Shown piece by piece: positions 16,971-25,810 of a stretch of DNA of 43,155 nt. Below the pieces are notes generated by a model that made no database searches, had not been told where the DNA came from, and saw nothing but the letters and a program-made list of their open reading frames with translations. Source of the stretch: Spirulinaceae cyanobacterium SM2_1_0. Its GTDB lineage: Bacteria; Cyanobacteriota; Cyanobacteriia; Cyanobacteriales; Spirulinaceae. Location: NCBI GenBank assembly GCA_012031265.1, contig JAAUTY010000040.1:1-43155 (forward strand). The letters run 5' to 3'. The position numbers were made by a program, and so were the translations under genes. Every line of letters starts with the position of its first letter. The first letter of the stretch is position 1.

Positions 16971-16998
16971 ACTCATCACTCAAAACTCAGAACTCAAA
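16971..16998. repeat. Heptanucleotide tandem repeat (STRR type)
   Basis: Four consecutive 7-base units starting with ACTCA: ACTCATC, ACTCAAA, ACTCAGA, ACTCAAA. Such short tandemly repeated repetitive sequences are typical of cyanobacterial intergenic DNA. It lies between the two L,D-transpeptidase genes. Confidence 0.75.
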
Positions 16999-17146
16999 AT
17001 TCCGCGTAGCGGTACTAGGTCACTCAGCAAGTCGCGTGCCTGGATGGGTGGCAGCGCTTGGCGAGGGTTGACTGCTGCCAGCACTCGAGTCGCCGATGAG
17101 TTTCAGGGCACGCCCGTCGGCGCGGATGGAACGGAGGAAAACAGCG

Positions 17147-17740
17147 ATGACCCGACTGAATCGACAAGCTGGGCGAGCTAGCTGTCACCGTGGTGGCACT
17201 AGTTTGGGCATTCTTGCGGTCTGCTTGCTCTTGGGTCAGCCGCTGCTAGCGACTGCTCAGCCCGCAGCCGACTCTCAGGCTGAGTTATTCAGTGCTGGTC
17301 TGTCACCGGATGTCCCCCCCCTGGGTGAGGCGGCACGTTTTCTCCCCGAGCGGCAGCAACGGTTGATATTGCGTTTGGAAGACCGCCGCGTCTACCTCTA
17401 CGAAGGCGATATCGTGGTCGCCAGTTATCCGGTGGCGGTGGGTCGCACTGGCTGGGAAACCCCGACCGGGAGTTTTGCCATATTTCAAAAAGTGCAAGAC
17501 CCAAGCTGGCAGCACCCGTTTACGAAAGAAATCTTTCCACCCGGTCCTGGTAATCCGCTGGGTAATCGCTGGATCGGCTTCTGGACGGATGGCGAAAATT
17601 TCATCGGCTTCCACGGCACGCCCAATGAGGAATTGATCGGTCAAGCGGTTTCCCATGGCTGCGTGCGAATGCGGAACGATGATATCGCTGATCTTTTTGA
17701 GCGGGTGGCGATGGGGACGCCCGTGATCGTTGAGCGCTGA
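17147..17740 (+). CDS. L,D-transpeptidase (YkuD domain), second of a tandem pair
   Basis: A 197-residue exported protein. A charged N-terminus is followed by the hydrophobic stretch TSLGILAVCLLLGQPLLATA and a cleavage site near AQPAA. The YkuD domain starts near residue 70; active-site residues are His156 in GFHGTP, His170, Cys172 and Arg174 in SHGCVRM. It is a clear paralogue of the gene 240 bases upstream but has diverged at about half its residues by eye, so the duplication is not recent. The ATG at 17147 has GGAGG 9 bases ahead and is preferred to upstream frames. Its stop is 5 bases from the stop of queA on the other strand. Confidence 0.93.
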   Translation: MTRLNRQAGRASCHRGGTSLGILAVCLLLGQPLLATAQPAADSQAELFSAGLSPDVPPLGEAARFLPERQQRLILRLEDRRVYLYEGDIVVASYPVAVGRTGWETPTGSFAIFQKVQDPSWQHPFTKEIFPPGPGNPLGNRWIGFWTDGENFIGFHGTPNEELIGQAVSHGCVRMRNDDIADLFERVAMGTPVIVER

Positions 17741-17745
17741 AATGC

Positions 17746-18885
17746 TCAGGTTGTCTTTGTGGTCGGTTGGGCATCGGGCAAGATCAGCATGGCGTCGCCG
17801 AAGGAGTAGAAGCGATACTGCTCGGCGATCGCCGTCTGGTAGAGGCTGAGTAGCCGCTCACGACCAATCAGAGCGCTGACCAACATCAGCAGACTGGAAC
17901 CCGGCAAGTGGAAGTTGGTGATCAAGCCATCGACGATTTGCCAGACATAACCGGGGTAAATAAAGAGGTTCGTAGAACCTTGGAATGGTTGGTTGAGGTA
18001 GCGGCTGCCACGACTGGCTACTGACCCATTCTGGCTGACCTCAGCCGCGTTTGCAGCTCCCTCGAGCGCTCGCGCTACGGTCGTGCCGACCGCGATGATG
18101 CGGCCGCCCGCCTCGCGGGTCTGACGGATTTTGTCCACCGTTTCTGCCCCAATCTCAAACCATTCGGCGTGCATAGCGTGCTGCGTGATGTCCTCGGTTT
18201 CGACGGGGCGGAAGGTGCCGACACCGACATGGAGGGTGAGATAGGCGATCGCCACCCCTTGGGCCGCCAACGTTTGCAGCAATTCTTCGGTGAAATGCAA
18301 CCCAGCAGTCGGTGCCGCCGCTGAACCCATCGCTTCGGCATATACCGTTTGATACTGGTCTGGTTCCGCCTTGGATTCGGTGATATAGGGCGGAAAGGGG
18401 ATATGGCCGACTTCATCCAGTGCCTCAGCCAACGAGCAACCGTCAGCAAGCTGGAACTGCAACCAGCGACCACCTGTCGCCTCATCACGCTCAACAACCG
18501 TCGCCTTTAGGCTGCAAGTGGGCGGCGTCTCGGCTTGCGGCTCATGGCTGAAGACAATTTCGGAGCCGATCTTAAATCGCTTGCCCGGTTTCACCAGTGC
18601 CAACCAGCAACCGTCCTCGCGCTCGCGCAACAGCAGCGTCTCAACCGGTGCACCCGTCACTTTGCGACCGTAGAGTCGGGCTGGCAAGACGCGCGTGTTA
18701 TTCAAGACCAGCAAATCGCCCGCTTGCAGCCAGGTTGACAGCTCGTGGAACTGGCGATGGGCGCAGTCATTGAGTGAGTCAACCACCATCAAGCGGGAAC
18801 TGTCGCGTGGCACCACTGGCTCCTGAGCAATCAGCTCACGGGGCAAGTCGTAGCGGTAACTCGAGAGTTGGTGGTCAGCACTCAT
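17746..18885 (-). CDS. queA: S-adenosylmethionine:tRNA ribosyltransferase-isomerase
   Basis: A 379-residue cytosolic enzyme that transfers the ribose of S-adenosylmethionine to 7-aminomethyl-7-deazaguanine in tRNA, giving epoxyqueuosine. Family signatures include YDLPRELIAQEP, LLVLNNTRVLPARLYGRK, TAGLHFTEELL, LHVGVGTFRPV and TNFHLPGSSLLMLVSAL. Length is a little over the bacterial norm of about 340-350. The ATG at 18885 begins MSADHQLSSYRYDLP, a normal start; a frame extended to 19005 has no conserved sequence. It faces the second L,D-transpeptidase gene with almost no gap and no terminator hairpin. Confidence 0.96.
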   Translation of the reverse strand: MSADHQLSSYRYDLPRELIAQEPVVPRDSSRLMVVDSLNDCAHRQFHELSTWLQAGDLLVLNNTRVLPARLYGRKVTGAPVETLLLREREDGCWLALVKPGKRFKIGSEIVFSHEPQAETPPTCSLKATVVERDEATGGRWLQFQLADGCSLAEALDEVGHIPFPPYITESKAEPDQYQTVYAEAMGSAAAPTAGLHFTEELLQTLAAQGVAIAYLTLHVGVGTFRPVETEDITQHAMHAEWFEIGAETVDKIRQTREAGGRIIAVGTTVARALEGAANAAEVSQNGSVASRGSRYLNQPFQGSTNLFIYPGYVWQIVDGLITNFHLPGSSLLMLVSALIGRERLLSLYQTAIAEQYRFYSFGDAMLILPDAQPTTKTT

Positions 18886-19103
18886 CGTTTGACAACAATT
18901 AGAGCGAGTATGAACGGAGCGGACTTTTGAGAATAGACGATGATGAGCTTGGTCGCAAAGCGAATCTAGCGCTCTGACCCAGCCTGGGTAAAGTTCCCCA
19001 AGCAAAGTCGGGGATATTTCCCCTGCTATGCGTGCTGGTGATACGCGACACTAGTAAGTGGGAGAGAGACGTAGTCCTCATTTAGAGATGAGCGGGAGGG
19101 ATC

Positions 19104-19493
19104 GTGTACTATCTTTACTTTCTAGCCAATGCCAGCTTGACACTTCGTGTCGTCGAACGCCTCACATACTCCGATGACTTAGCCGTTGAATTCATGACCG
19201 TCATTCACCAGATCGATGGTTGGATTGTGCGGGTTAAGCTTCAGAATCCAGTGACGCCGCAACAGCATGGTGATTTCATCGCCTATATGACTGAACTAGG
19301 TATTCCTTATGAGCCAGAGATTCGGATTCAGATGGCTCTCTGGAGTTTGGAAACTGGGCAGTCTCCAATCGAGGTGATGCGCCGCTATCAGGTGGCAGTC
19401 GTTTCGCACGGTAAGCCGGACAAAAGCGATATTGAAGCTTTTCGTCACCAGTTTACGCGCGGTCTGGGGTACTGCCCCGAAACCCTGGCTTAG
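19104..19493 (+). CDS. Conserved cyanobacterial hypothetical protein
   Basis: A 129-residue soluble protein with a compact alpha-beta look: LTLRVVERLTYSDDLAVEFM, IDGWIVRVKLQNPVTPQQHG, LGIPYEPEIRIQMALWSLE and VMRRYQVAVVSHGKPD. I do not recognise a named domain, although the sequence resembles conserved proteins of unknown function in cyanobacteria. The start is GTG at 19104 with GGGAGGG about 4 bases ahead. There is no signal peptide. The gene is divergent from queA, and the 218 bases between them should hold both promoters. No functional inference is made. Confidence 0.7.
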   Translation: MYYLYFLANASLTLRVVERLTYSDDLAVEFMTVIHQIDGWIVRVKLQNPVTPQQHGDFIAYMTELGIPYEPEIRIQMALWSLETGQSPIEVMRRYQVAVVSHGKPDKSDIEAFRHQFTRGLGYCPETLA

Positions 19494-19863
19494 CCAGCGA
19501 GTTAGCGGTGTGATTGTTGTGACATCACGACAAATTGGCTTTTGACAGCAATTTTAGGCGCGGGCATTCAGCTTGCGCCTACTGGCTTTTTGGGGTATTT
19601 GGGCATGGATGGCACAGCTACTGAGTCATTCAGTCCCCAATTCCCTAGGGGCAGTCGCAATTTTTGCGTTGCTAAAATCTCATTTTACTCATTAAGCGCA
19701 AAGTCGCACAGTTTTCAGGAGGCTTAGCGCGAAGTTGTTATCCGTCCGGGGGTAGAAATCGCGATCGCCTCTTGCCGGCGCTGCCGTCAGTCTGAGTCGC
19801 TCGTATACTATGAACGGAGTCGCTTGTGTTGCAGCATCACTCCTCCATCAAGACACCACCACT
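19494..19863. other. Intergenic region upstream of the PRC-barrel gene
   Basis: This 370-base stretch contains no credible gene. A TATACT hexamer at 19804-19809 could be the -10 box of the PRC-barrel gene, but no -35 box lies at proper spacing. The centre is more AT rich than its neighbours. Confidence 0.4.
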
Positions 19864-20529
19864 ATGAATGCCATCGCCCACAGTGAGCTAACCGGACGGC
19901 TCGTGCTCAATCGCCAGACCACGGAGAAACTGGGAACGGTTGAACAGTTTTGGCTCGATCCGCACGTCCATCGGGTCTGTGGGCTGATTTGTCAGGCGGG
20001 TCTGCTCAACCGCCAGCGTCAGTTTATCGCTTGGGAGCGACTTGAGAGCATTGGCCAGGACAGCATCTTGGTGAACAGCACGGGGGGGATCGCTGACCCC
20101 GACCCTCCCCCCAAGTCGGCGTTGATCGTGGGCCACGAACTCTGGACGGACAGGGGTGATCGCGCCGGTAAGATCGTTGACTTTTGCTTTGAGCCGGAAA
20201 CTGCCGCCGTCAGCGTTTACCTCTTCGCGACCAGTGGCTGGCGTGGCGTGCTAGAAGGGCTGTACAGCCTGCCGCCGGTGGCGATCTCCAGTGTGGGCGA
20301 TAAGCGGGCGATCGCCCTCGCAGCCACCATTCAGCAGGCGGAGAAATATCAGCCAGGAACCAATCTCAGCCGTCGTCTCGCGGAAGCCAAGGATTTTCTG
20401 CAAGATGATTTTGAGCAAACCAAGGCACATTTGGGGAGTGCTTGGCAAGAAACACAGGCAGCAGCCACGAAGCTGCGCGATCGCGCCAGTGACTCAACTG
20501 AGACCTCATCCGAGGAGCAGCAGCAGTAG
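19864..20529 (+). CDS. PRC-barrel domain protein
   Basis: A 221-residue soluble protein with two PRC-barrel-like units: LTGRLVLNRQTTEKLGTVEQ near the start and VGHELWTDRGDRAGKIVDFC near residue 100. PRC barrels bind other proteins or RNA, as in RimM and photosynthetic reaction centre subunit H. Two-unit proteins of this kind occur widely in cyanobacteria. The last 60 residues are helical and end in a Ser/Glu/Gln-rich tail. The ATG at 19864 starts the first barrel and is preferred to one 18 codons earlier. The LapA gene follows after 3 bases, so the two are one unit. Confidence 0.85.
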   Translation: MNAIAHSELTGRLVLNRQTTEKLGTVEQFWLDPHVHRVCGLICQAGLLNRQRQFIAWERLESIGQDSILVNSTGGIADPDPPPKSALIVGHELWTDRGDRAGKIVDFCFEPETAAVSVYLFATSGWRGVLEGLYSLPPVAISSVGDKRAIALAATIQQAEKYQPGTNLSRRLAEAKDFLQDDFEQTKAHLGSAWQETQAAATKLRDRASDSTETSSEEQQQ

Positions 20530-20532
20530 GCG

Positions 20533-20883
20533 ATGCGTTACCTCCTGGTAGTCGGCCTCGGTTTGGCAGCGGCGGCGGTGCTCCTCGCCCTCCAAAATCC
20601 AGTGTTGGTCAGCGTGCGACTCTTTGCCGGGTCACTGGTGTTGCCGCTGTCATTGTTGCTGATCGTCGTTTTGGTGTTGGGTGCAGCGATTGGCATTCTC
20701 TGCTTGCTGCCCAGTCTGCTGCGAGCGACGAGCAGTGCCCAGAGACAGCGCTACCAGCTCCGTGAGTTGCAGCAGCAGCTCGATCAGGGCTACGAGCTTC
20801 AGACCGTCCAAGACAAGCGGATTCGCTATCTCGAAGCGCATCTCAAAACGCAAAATTTGGGTGGCGATCGCCCGCCGGACTGA
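20533..20883 (+). CDS. LapA/DUF1049 domain inner-membrane protein
   Basis: A 116-residue protein with two membrane helices (YLLVVGLGLAAAAVLLALQN and LVLPLSLLLIVVLVLGAAIG), then a cytosolic coiled coil (QRQRYQLRELQQQLDQGYEL). The core NPVLVSVRLFAGSLVLPLSL fits the LapA/DUF1049 family. In E. coli LapA and LapB help control LPS assembly; the cyanobacterial role is unknown. It follows the PRC-barrel gene by 3 bases and is probably cotranslated with it. It ends about 85 bases before the Pho box of pstS. Confidence 0.82.
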   Translation: MRYLLVVGLGLAAAAVLLALQNPVLVSVRLFAGSLVLPLSLLLIVVLVLGAAIGILCLLPSLLRATSSAQRQRYQLRELQQQLDQGYELQTVQDKRIRYLEAHLKTQNLGGDRPPD

Positions 20884-20968
20884 AGCAGACTGTCCTATTG
20901 GGGAGCTTACAAATCTGGGCAGGATACTACTCCGTCTCCCGATAGATTTATGACAAGATTGACATCCG

Positions 20969-20998
20969 GTTAACCTGACCTTAAAGTTTTCTTAAGCA
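20969..20998 (+). promoter_or_regulatory. Pho box upstream of pstS
   Basis: Three 8-base units at 11-base spacing, GTTAACCT (20969-20976), CTTAAAGT (20980-20987) and CTTAAGCA (20991-20998), match the cyanobacterial SphR/PhoB site, which has CTTAACCT-like repeats separated by 3 bases. Two weaker units, ATTAGCTA (21002-21009) and TTAATTTT (21013-21020), continue the same 11-base period. The site lies about 110 bases ahead of pstS and predicts induction by phosphate starvation through the SphS-SphR system. Confidence 0.82.
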
Positions 20999-21105
20999 TT
21001 GATTAGCTACACTTAATTTTGGAATTCTATTCTTGTTTCCGGCTGGTATCGCTAGGGCAAGCCGTCATCCATTGCTGATTTACGAACTTGTGAGTGGAAA
21101 CGATC

Positions 21106-22077
21106 ATGAAATTACAATCTAACTGGCGCTCTAGTAGCGCGATCGCGACTCTGGCAACAGTGCTCGCCGTAGCAACCCCCGTTGCTGTCAAAGCCCAGGT
21201 TCCCACGGTGCGCGTTGATGGCTCCAGCACCGTCTTCCCGATCACTCAGGCAGTCGCTGAGGAATTCCAAGCCGAGCAACGCGGTAATGTGCGAGTAACG
21301 GTCGGTGTGTCTGGCACGGGCGGCGGCTTCCAGAAGTTCTGCATCGAAGATGGTACCCACATCTCCAACGCTTCTCGCCCGATCAAGGATAGTGAGGCTG
21401 AAGCTTGTGAAGCAGCCGGTGTTGAATTTATCGAGATCCCGGTGGCTTATGACGCGATCTCCGTCGTCGTCAGCGACGAAAACGACTTCATCGAATCGAT
21501 GACCCTTGAGCAATTGACAATGCTCTGGTCAGTGGAATCCCAGGACGATGTCACGCTCTGGAGCGACATTGACCCCGATTGGCCAGCTGAAGAGATCGAA
21601 CTCTACGGTCCGGGTGCCGACTCCGGTACCTTCGACTACTTCGTCGAAGACGTGATCGAAGTCGATAGCCGCACCGACTACACCCCCAGCGAAGACGACA
21701 ACGTCATCGTGCGCGGGGTTTCGGGTAGCGAGTTCGCCCTCGGCTACTTCGGCCTCACCTACTACCTCAACAACCAGGACGAGCTACGGGCGGTCGCCGT
21801 TCAAAATGAAGATGGCGATTTCGTCTATCCCTCGGCAGATTCCGTGAATGACGGCAGCTACAATCCCCTGTCGCGCCCCATCTACATCTACGTCAACAAG
21901 CAAGCTGCGGAAGACATCCCGGAAGTTGCGGCTTTCGTAGAGTACTACCTCGAAAATGCTGATGATTTCGTCAGTGCAGTGGACTATGTGCCGCTGCCGA
22001 GCGAAGACTACGAAGCGGCGATGAACCGCTTTGAGAGCGGCGAAACGGGCGCAATTCGCCTGCGCGAGGGTCTCTAG
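21106..22077 (+). CDS. pstS: Periplasmic phosphate-binding protein of the Pst ABC transporter
   Basis: A 323-residue protein that captures phosphate in the periplasm and delivers it to PstCA. A signal peptide of about 30 residues ends near VKAQ. The phosphate-binding signatures are present: [24 protein letters not shown] and SRPIKDSE, with [10 protein letters not shown] later. It belongs to the PstS/SphX group common in cyanobacteria, and its surface is very acidic, consistent with a saline habitat. The ATG at 21106 is 8 codons before the hydrophobic part of the signal peptide and 4 codons after an alternative start. It is the first gene of the operon and is preceded by a Pho box. Confidence 0.95.
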   Translation: MKLQSNWRSSSAIATLATVLAVATPVAVKAQVPTVRVDGSSTVFPITQAVAEEFQAEQRGNVRVTVGVSGTGGGFQKFCIEDGTHISNASRPIKDSEAEACEAAGVEFIEIPVAYDAISVVVSDENDFIESMTLEQLTMLWSVESQDDVTLWSDIDPDWPAEEIELYGPGADSGTFDYFVEDVIEVDSRTDYTPSEDDNVIVRGVSGSEFALGYFGLTYYLNNQDELRAVAVQNEDGDFVYPSADSVNDGSYNPLSRPIYIYVNKQAAEDIPEVAAFVEYYLENADDFVSAVDYVPLPSEDYEAAMNRFESGETGAIRLREGL

Positions 22078-22087
22078 TCACTGGTGC

Positions 22088-22163
22088 GCCATCCAACTCT
22101 GACTGGATGGCTCGCCAATCTCTTGCAAAGCTTGGCAGCTTGCCTGTGAGGTTGCCAAGCTTT
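22088..22163 (+). promoter_or_regulatory. Two hairpins between pstS and pstC
   Basis: Hairpin one: an 8-bp stem GCCATCCA/TGGATGGC at 22088-22111. Hairpin two: an 11-bp perfect stem AAAGCTTGGCA/TGCCAAGCTTT at 22127-22163 with a 15-base loop. Neither has a T run. Such structures after a binding-protein gene usually shield the 5' mRNA from decay or stop part of the transcription, giving more PstS than PstCAB. Confidence 0.65.
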
Positions 22164-22214
22164 CACCCTTCAAGACAGCACTCTATTGCAGTTCCGGCTG
22201 GTGAACCAAACAGC

Positions 22215-23156
22215 ATGATTGACAAGCCCCTTGAGCGTTCTGTCCTTCCCCACACCAAACTGCCAGCTCGCTTCTGGCGCAAACTCGGCGAGCGGCTGAT
22301 CGTCAGTGTGCTTTTTTTGGCGGGCTTGTCCTCGGTAGCGACCATGGCGGCGATCGTGCTGCTATTGCTCTGGGAATCGCTGGAATTTTTCCGCGTTGTC
22401 TCTTTCTGGGAATTCATTACCAGCACTGAATGGACGCCGATCCTGAGTCGCGACAATCCCCAATACGGCATCTTGCCGCTACTCTCAGGCACGCTAGTTA
22501 GCGCTGGTGTGGCGTTACTAGTTTCCATTCCGATCGGCACAGTCGCCGCGATGTACCTGAGCGAATTCGCGCTGCCCCGTGTGCGCGACTTCATCAAACC
22601 AATTCTAGAGATCCTCGCTGGTGTCCCGACTGTGGTTTACGGCTACTTTGCACTCCTGGTCGTGACACCGGCTCTGCAAACGATCTTGCCCGACCTGGGC
22701 ACCTTCAATCTACTCAGTGCTGGCATGGTCATGGGCGTAATGATTGTGCCCTTTGTCAGCTCGATCAGCGAAGATGCTATGCAGGCGGTGCCCAGCAACC
22801 TGCGGGAAGCCGCCCATGCATCTGGTTCGACCCGATTCCAAGTCGCTTGGCGGGTCGTCTATCCGGCAGCGATTTCGGGCATCAGTTCCGCCTACATTCT
22901 CGCCGCTTCACGCGCGGTAGGTGAAACGATGATCGTGTCGATCGCAGCCGGTGGGCTTCCACAAATGGTTTGGAACCCGATGGAGCAGGGCGCAACGATC
23001 ACCGCCTTCATCGTGCAGGTTGCTAAGGGCGATTTGCCCCGTGGCACCCTTGAATACCAGACCATCTTCGCCGCCGGCCTGACCCTGATCGTGATAACAC
23101 TCGCCCTGAATATCATCGGCCACTTCCTCGCCAAGCGCTACCGAGAGATTTATTGA
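22215..23156 (+). CDS. pstC: Phosphate ABC transporter permease PstC
   Basis: A 313-residue inner-membrane protein with six predicted membrane segments and the ABC permease EAA-type loop (LREAAHASGSTRFQVAWRVV). PstC and PstA form the phosphate channel. Other landmarks are EILAGVPTVVYGYFALLVV and ILAASRAVGETMIVSIAAGG. The ATG at 22215 begins MIDKPLER; the frame could extend to 22107 but that part is intergenic hairpin sequence. pstA starts 6 bases after its stop. Confidence 0.95.
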   Translation: MIDKPLERSVLPHTKLPARFWRKLGERLIVSVLFLAGLSSVATMAAIVLLLLWESLEFFRVVSFWEFITSTEWTPILSRDNPQYGILPLLSGTLVSAGVALLVSIPIGTVAAMYLSEFALPRVRDFIKPILEILAGVPTVVYGYFALLVVTPALQTILPDLGTFNLLSAGMVMGVMIVPFVSSISEDAMQAVPSNLREAAHASGSTRFQVAWRVVYPAAISGISSAYILAASRAVGETMIVSIAAGGLPQMVWNPMEQGATITAFIVQVAKGDLPRGTLEYQTIFAAGLTLIVITLALNIIGHFLAKRYREIY

Positions 23157-23162
23157 TTCCCC

Positions 23163-24125
23163 ATGTCTGAGCTATCGCCTGCTGCTCTACTGAGCAACCT
23201 CAAAACCCGTCGCGTTGTCAATCGGGGGTTTGCCGTGCTGGGAATCTTGGCGATCGCGATCGCCACGTTGATCCTGCTAGTGCTGCTCTCACAGATGCTG
23301 ATCCGGGGACTACCACGCTTCTCCGGGGACTTTTTCTTATCCTTTCCCAGCCGCTTTCCCGAAAAGGCTGGCATCCTCTCGGCGTGGGTCGGCACCATCC
23401 TGGTCATGCTCGTCACAGTCACCGCCGCCGTCCCCCTAGGAATTGCCTCAGGCATCTACCTCGAAGAGTATGCCCCGAAAAACTGGCTGTCCGACTTCAT
23501 CGAAGTCAACGTGACCAATCTCGCGGGTGTCCCCTCGATCATCTACGGTCTCTTGGCACTGGGTTTGTTTGTCTACAACCTCGGCATGGGCGATAGCATC
23601 CTCACCGCTGGCTTGACCCTAGCGCTACTCATCTTGCCGATCGTGGTTGTCACGACCCGCGAGGCGCTGCGAGCGGTACCCACCAATATCCGCGAAGCCG
23701 CTTACGCAACGGGTGCAACTAAGTGGCAAGTCACCTGGGATCATGTCCTGCGCTACTCGCTCAGCAGCATCATGACCGGCGTGATCATCGGTCTCTCCCG
23801 GGCGATCGGTGAAACAGCACCCCTGATCACCATCGGGGCGCTGACTTACATTGCCTTCCTACCCGAACCGCCGCTGAATCCCGACTTTCCCTTCGTTCCT
23901 TTAACAGCTCGCTTCCCATTTCTCAATTTCCAGCAGCTCTTTGCCTGGCTCCACGCCCCTTTCACAGTGATGCCGATCCAGGTGTTCAACTGGGTTTCAC
24001 TACCCGACAAAGACTTCCACATCAATGCAGCCGCTGCTGGCAGCGTCTTGATTGGTATGACGCTGACCATGAATGCGTTTGCCATCTATCTTCGCCATCG
24101 CTTTCGCAAGGGGATCAAATGGTAG
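23163..24125 (+). CDS. pstA: Phosphate ABC transporter permease PstA
   Basis: A 320-residue inner-membrane protein, partner of PstC. About six membrane segments are seen, with [20 protein letters not shown] and an EAA loop ([21 protein letters not shown]), followed by [13 protein letters not shown], the typical PstA end motif. The first helix ([20 protein letters not shown]) follows a short cytosolic N-terminus. The last 7 bases overlap the start of pstB, and the pstB ribosome site AAGGGG lies in the pstA coding end, so translation is coupled. Confidence 0.95.
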   Translation: MSELSPAALLSNLKTRRVVNRGFAVLGILAIAIATLILLVLLSQMLIRGLPRFSGDFFLSFPSRFPEKAGILSAWVGTILVMLVTVTAAVPLGIASGIYLEEYAPKNWLSDFIEVNVTNLAGVPSIIYGLLALGLFVYNLGMGDSILTAGLTLALLILPIVVVTTREALRAVPTNIREAAYATGATKWQVTWDHVLRYSLSSIMTGVIIGLSRAIGETAPLITIGALTYIAFLPEPPLNPDFPFVPLTARFPFLNFQQLFAWLHAPFTVMPIQVFNWVSLPDKDFHINAAAAGSVLIGMTLTMNAFAIYLRHRFRKGIKW

Positions 24126-24925
24126 ACGAGTCACAAACATCGGAACCGGTGATCGCAGTCAAATCAGGCGTTGAACTCAAAGCCCAAGCCAAGGATCTCA
24201 ACTTCTTCTATGGCGACAACCGGGTGCTGAAAAATGTCAACTTGCCCGTCCCTGATCGCAAGGTAACGGCATTGATCGGACCATCCGGCTGTGGCAAAAC
24301 GACGCTGCTACGCTGCTTTAATCGGATGCATGACCTTTACCCCGGCAACCGCTACGAAGGGGAAATTCGCCTCGATGCCCTGAATATCCTCAGCCGCCAG
24401 GTCGATCCGATCGAAGTTCGGATGCGCGTCGGCATGGTGTTTCAGCGCCCCAACCCCTTCCCGAAATCGATCTACGAAAATGTTGCCTACAGCTTGCGCG
24501 TGCGCGGCCGCATTCGTCGCAGCATCTTGGACGAGTACGTCGAGGGTGCCCTGACCCGTGCGGCGCTCTGGAGCGAGGTCAAGGATCGCTTGCAGGAACC
24601 CGCTTTCACACTCTCCGGTGGTCAGCAACAGCGCCTTTGCATCGCCCGCGCCCTAGTCTCCGAGCCGGAGCTATTGCTGCTGGATGAGCCGACCTCGGCG
24701 CTCGACCCGATCGCTACTGACAGCATCGAAAATCTGCTCAACGAGCTCAAGAGCCAGGTCAGCATCCTGATCGTGACCCACAGTATGCAGCAGGCGGCAC
24801 GATTTTCGGACTATACCGCCTTCATGTATCTCGGCAAGATGCTCGAGTTTGGCAATACAACCAATCTGTTCGCCAAGCCTACGAACCCAAAGACAGAAGA
24901 TTACCTCAGTGGCCGCGTCGGCTAA
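24119..24925 (+). CDS. pstB: Phosphate ABC transporter ATP-binding protein PstB
   Basis: A 268-residue cytosolic ATPase that powers PstCA. Walker A is GPSGCGKTT (54-62), the Q-loop is in [16 protein letters not shown], the signature is LSGGQQQR (165-172), Walker B is LLLLDEP and the H-loop is VTHSMQQ. All are intact. [20 protein letters not shown] with RPNPFP is specific for the PstB subfamily. An N-terminal extension of about 20 residues is not conserved. No phoU gene follows; a TonB-like gene begins 6 bases after the stop. Confidence 0.96.
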   Translation: MVDESQTSEPVIAVKSGVELKAQAKDLNFFYGDNRVLKNVNLPVPDRKVTALIGPSGCGKTTLLRCFNRMHDLYPGNRYEGEIRLDALNILSRQVDPIEVRMRVGMVFQRPNPFPKSIYENVAYSLRVRGRIRRSILDEYVEGALTRAALWSEVKDRLQEPAFTLSGGQQQRLCIARALVSEPELLLLDEPTSALDPIATDSIENLLNELKSQVSILIVTHSMQQAARFSDYTAFMYLGKMLEFGNTTNLFAKPTNPKTEDYLSGRVG

Positions 24926-24931
24926 ACAGTT

Positions 24932-25783
24932 ATGAACGAACAGTTCAATTGGTTAGTTTGGTGGCGACAACACTGGTTCCCAGCGCTGCTGGCGCTGTTT
25001 TCGGTCGGCTTCCACGGTCTGCTGCTAGCGGTGCCACTGCCCCCCGAGCCTGAGATCGTCGAGGTCGAGGCAGAAGAGGAAACGATCGAAATCACCAGCC
25101 TCGTTGCGCCACCGCCACCCGCGCCTTCGCCCTCACCTTCTCCTGAGGTTGTGCCACCGTCCGCTCCGGCTGACCCAACTGCCCCACCACAACTCACGAC
25201 GGCACCACCACCGCCCAGTAACCTCGTCCCCGCCAACGCGGATACTTCCCAGCCTCCTGACCCTAACCCTAACCCCACACCCCCATCCCAAACACCGCCC
25301 GCAACCGATCTACCCCCTCCGCCTCCCGTTGACCCTTCAGGTGAGGGCGCGAACATCGTCGAAGAACTTTATAACCAAGCCCTAGATTTTTTGACGCAGG
25401 GTGGCGTTGCTACAGAAGACCGTGCTACTGTCGCGCAGTTTCTGCGCGAGCTACCGATTAGTTTTGTTGAGGATAATCAAAAACCCTTCTTTTTTACTGG
25501 CATGCAACTCAAGAGTACCAATGCCTTTGCCTCACTGAATATGTCGCGCATCCCGAACACGCAGGCGCAGTTTGACTTTGTGGAGCCGACTTTGCAAGGG
25601 CTTGGGTTCACCGTTACCCAGCCGCCGGGTGAAACGGAGTATGGCGGCGCTGACTTGTTCCGTGTTTCGCGACAACTGGATAATGGTCAAGAACTTTCTT
25701 TCTACATGAGTCTGGTCAGTCTCAAGTTGGGGAGCGGTACTTTCTTAGTATTATGGCGCGATAATCCCAACGTCACCCCTTAG
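24932..25783 (+). CDS. TonB-like proline-rich envelope protein at the end of the pst operon, function unknown
   Basis: A 283-residue protein with one N-terminal membrane helix (WFPALLALFSVGFHGLLLAV). A charged stretch (EIVEVEAEEETIEI) and a long Pro/Ser/Thr-rich span of about 85 residues follow (APPPPAPSPSPSPEVVPPS to LPPPPPVDPSGEG). A C-terminal domain of about 140 residues begins NIVEELYNQALDFLTQGGV and ends near LVLWRDNPN. The first two parts mirror TonB, whose proline-rich span crosses the periplasm; the C-terminal domain does not look like TonB_C and I do not recognise it. It lies 6 bases after pstB on the same strand and has no own ribosome site or visible promoter, so it is very likely cotranscribed with pst under the Pho box. 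A role in passing phosphate or phosphate-starvation signals across the envelope is speculation. Confidence 0.8.
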   Translation: MNEQFNWLVWWRQHWFPALLALFSVGFHGLLLAVPLPPEPEIVEVEAEEETIEITSLVAPPPPAPSPSPSPEVVPPSAPADPTAPPQLTTAPPPPSNLVPANADTSQPPDPNPNPTPPSQTPPATDLPPPPPVDPSGEGANIVEELYNQALDFLTQGGVATEDRATVAQFLRELPISFVEDNQKPFFFTGMQLKSTNAFASLNMSRIPNTQAQFDFVEPTLQGLGFTVTQPPGETEYGGADLFRVSRQLDNGQELSFYMSLVSLKLGSGTFLVLWRDNPNVTP

Positions 25784-25810
25784 TACTGCTAGGCGGAAGC
25801 TAGAAGGCAA

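Noticed and set aside
25259-25275. CCCTAA-like telomeric repeat
   Set aside because: About two copies only, and it codes for Asp-Pro-Asn-Pro in the proline-rich span of the pst-linked gene.
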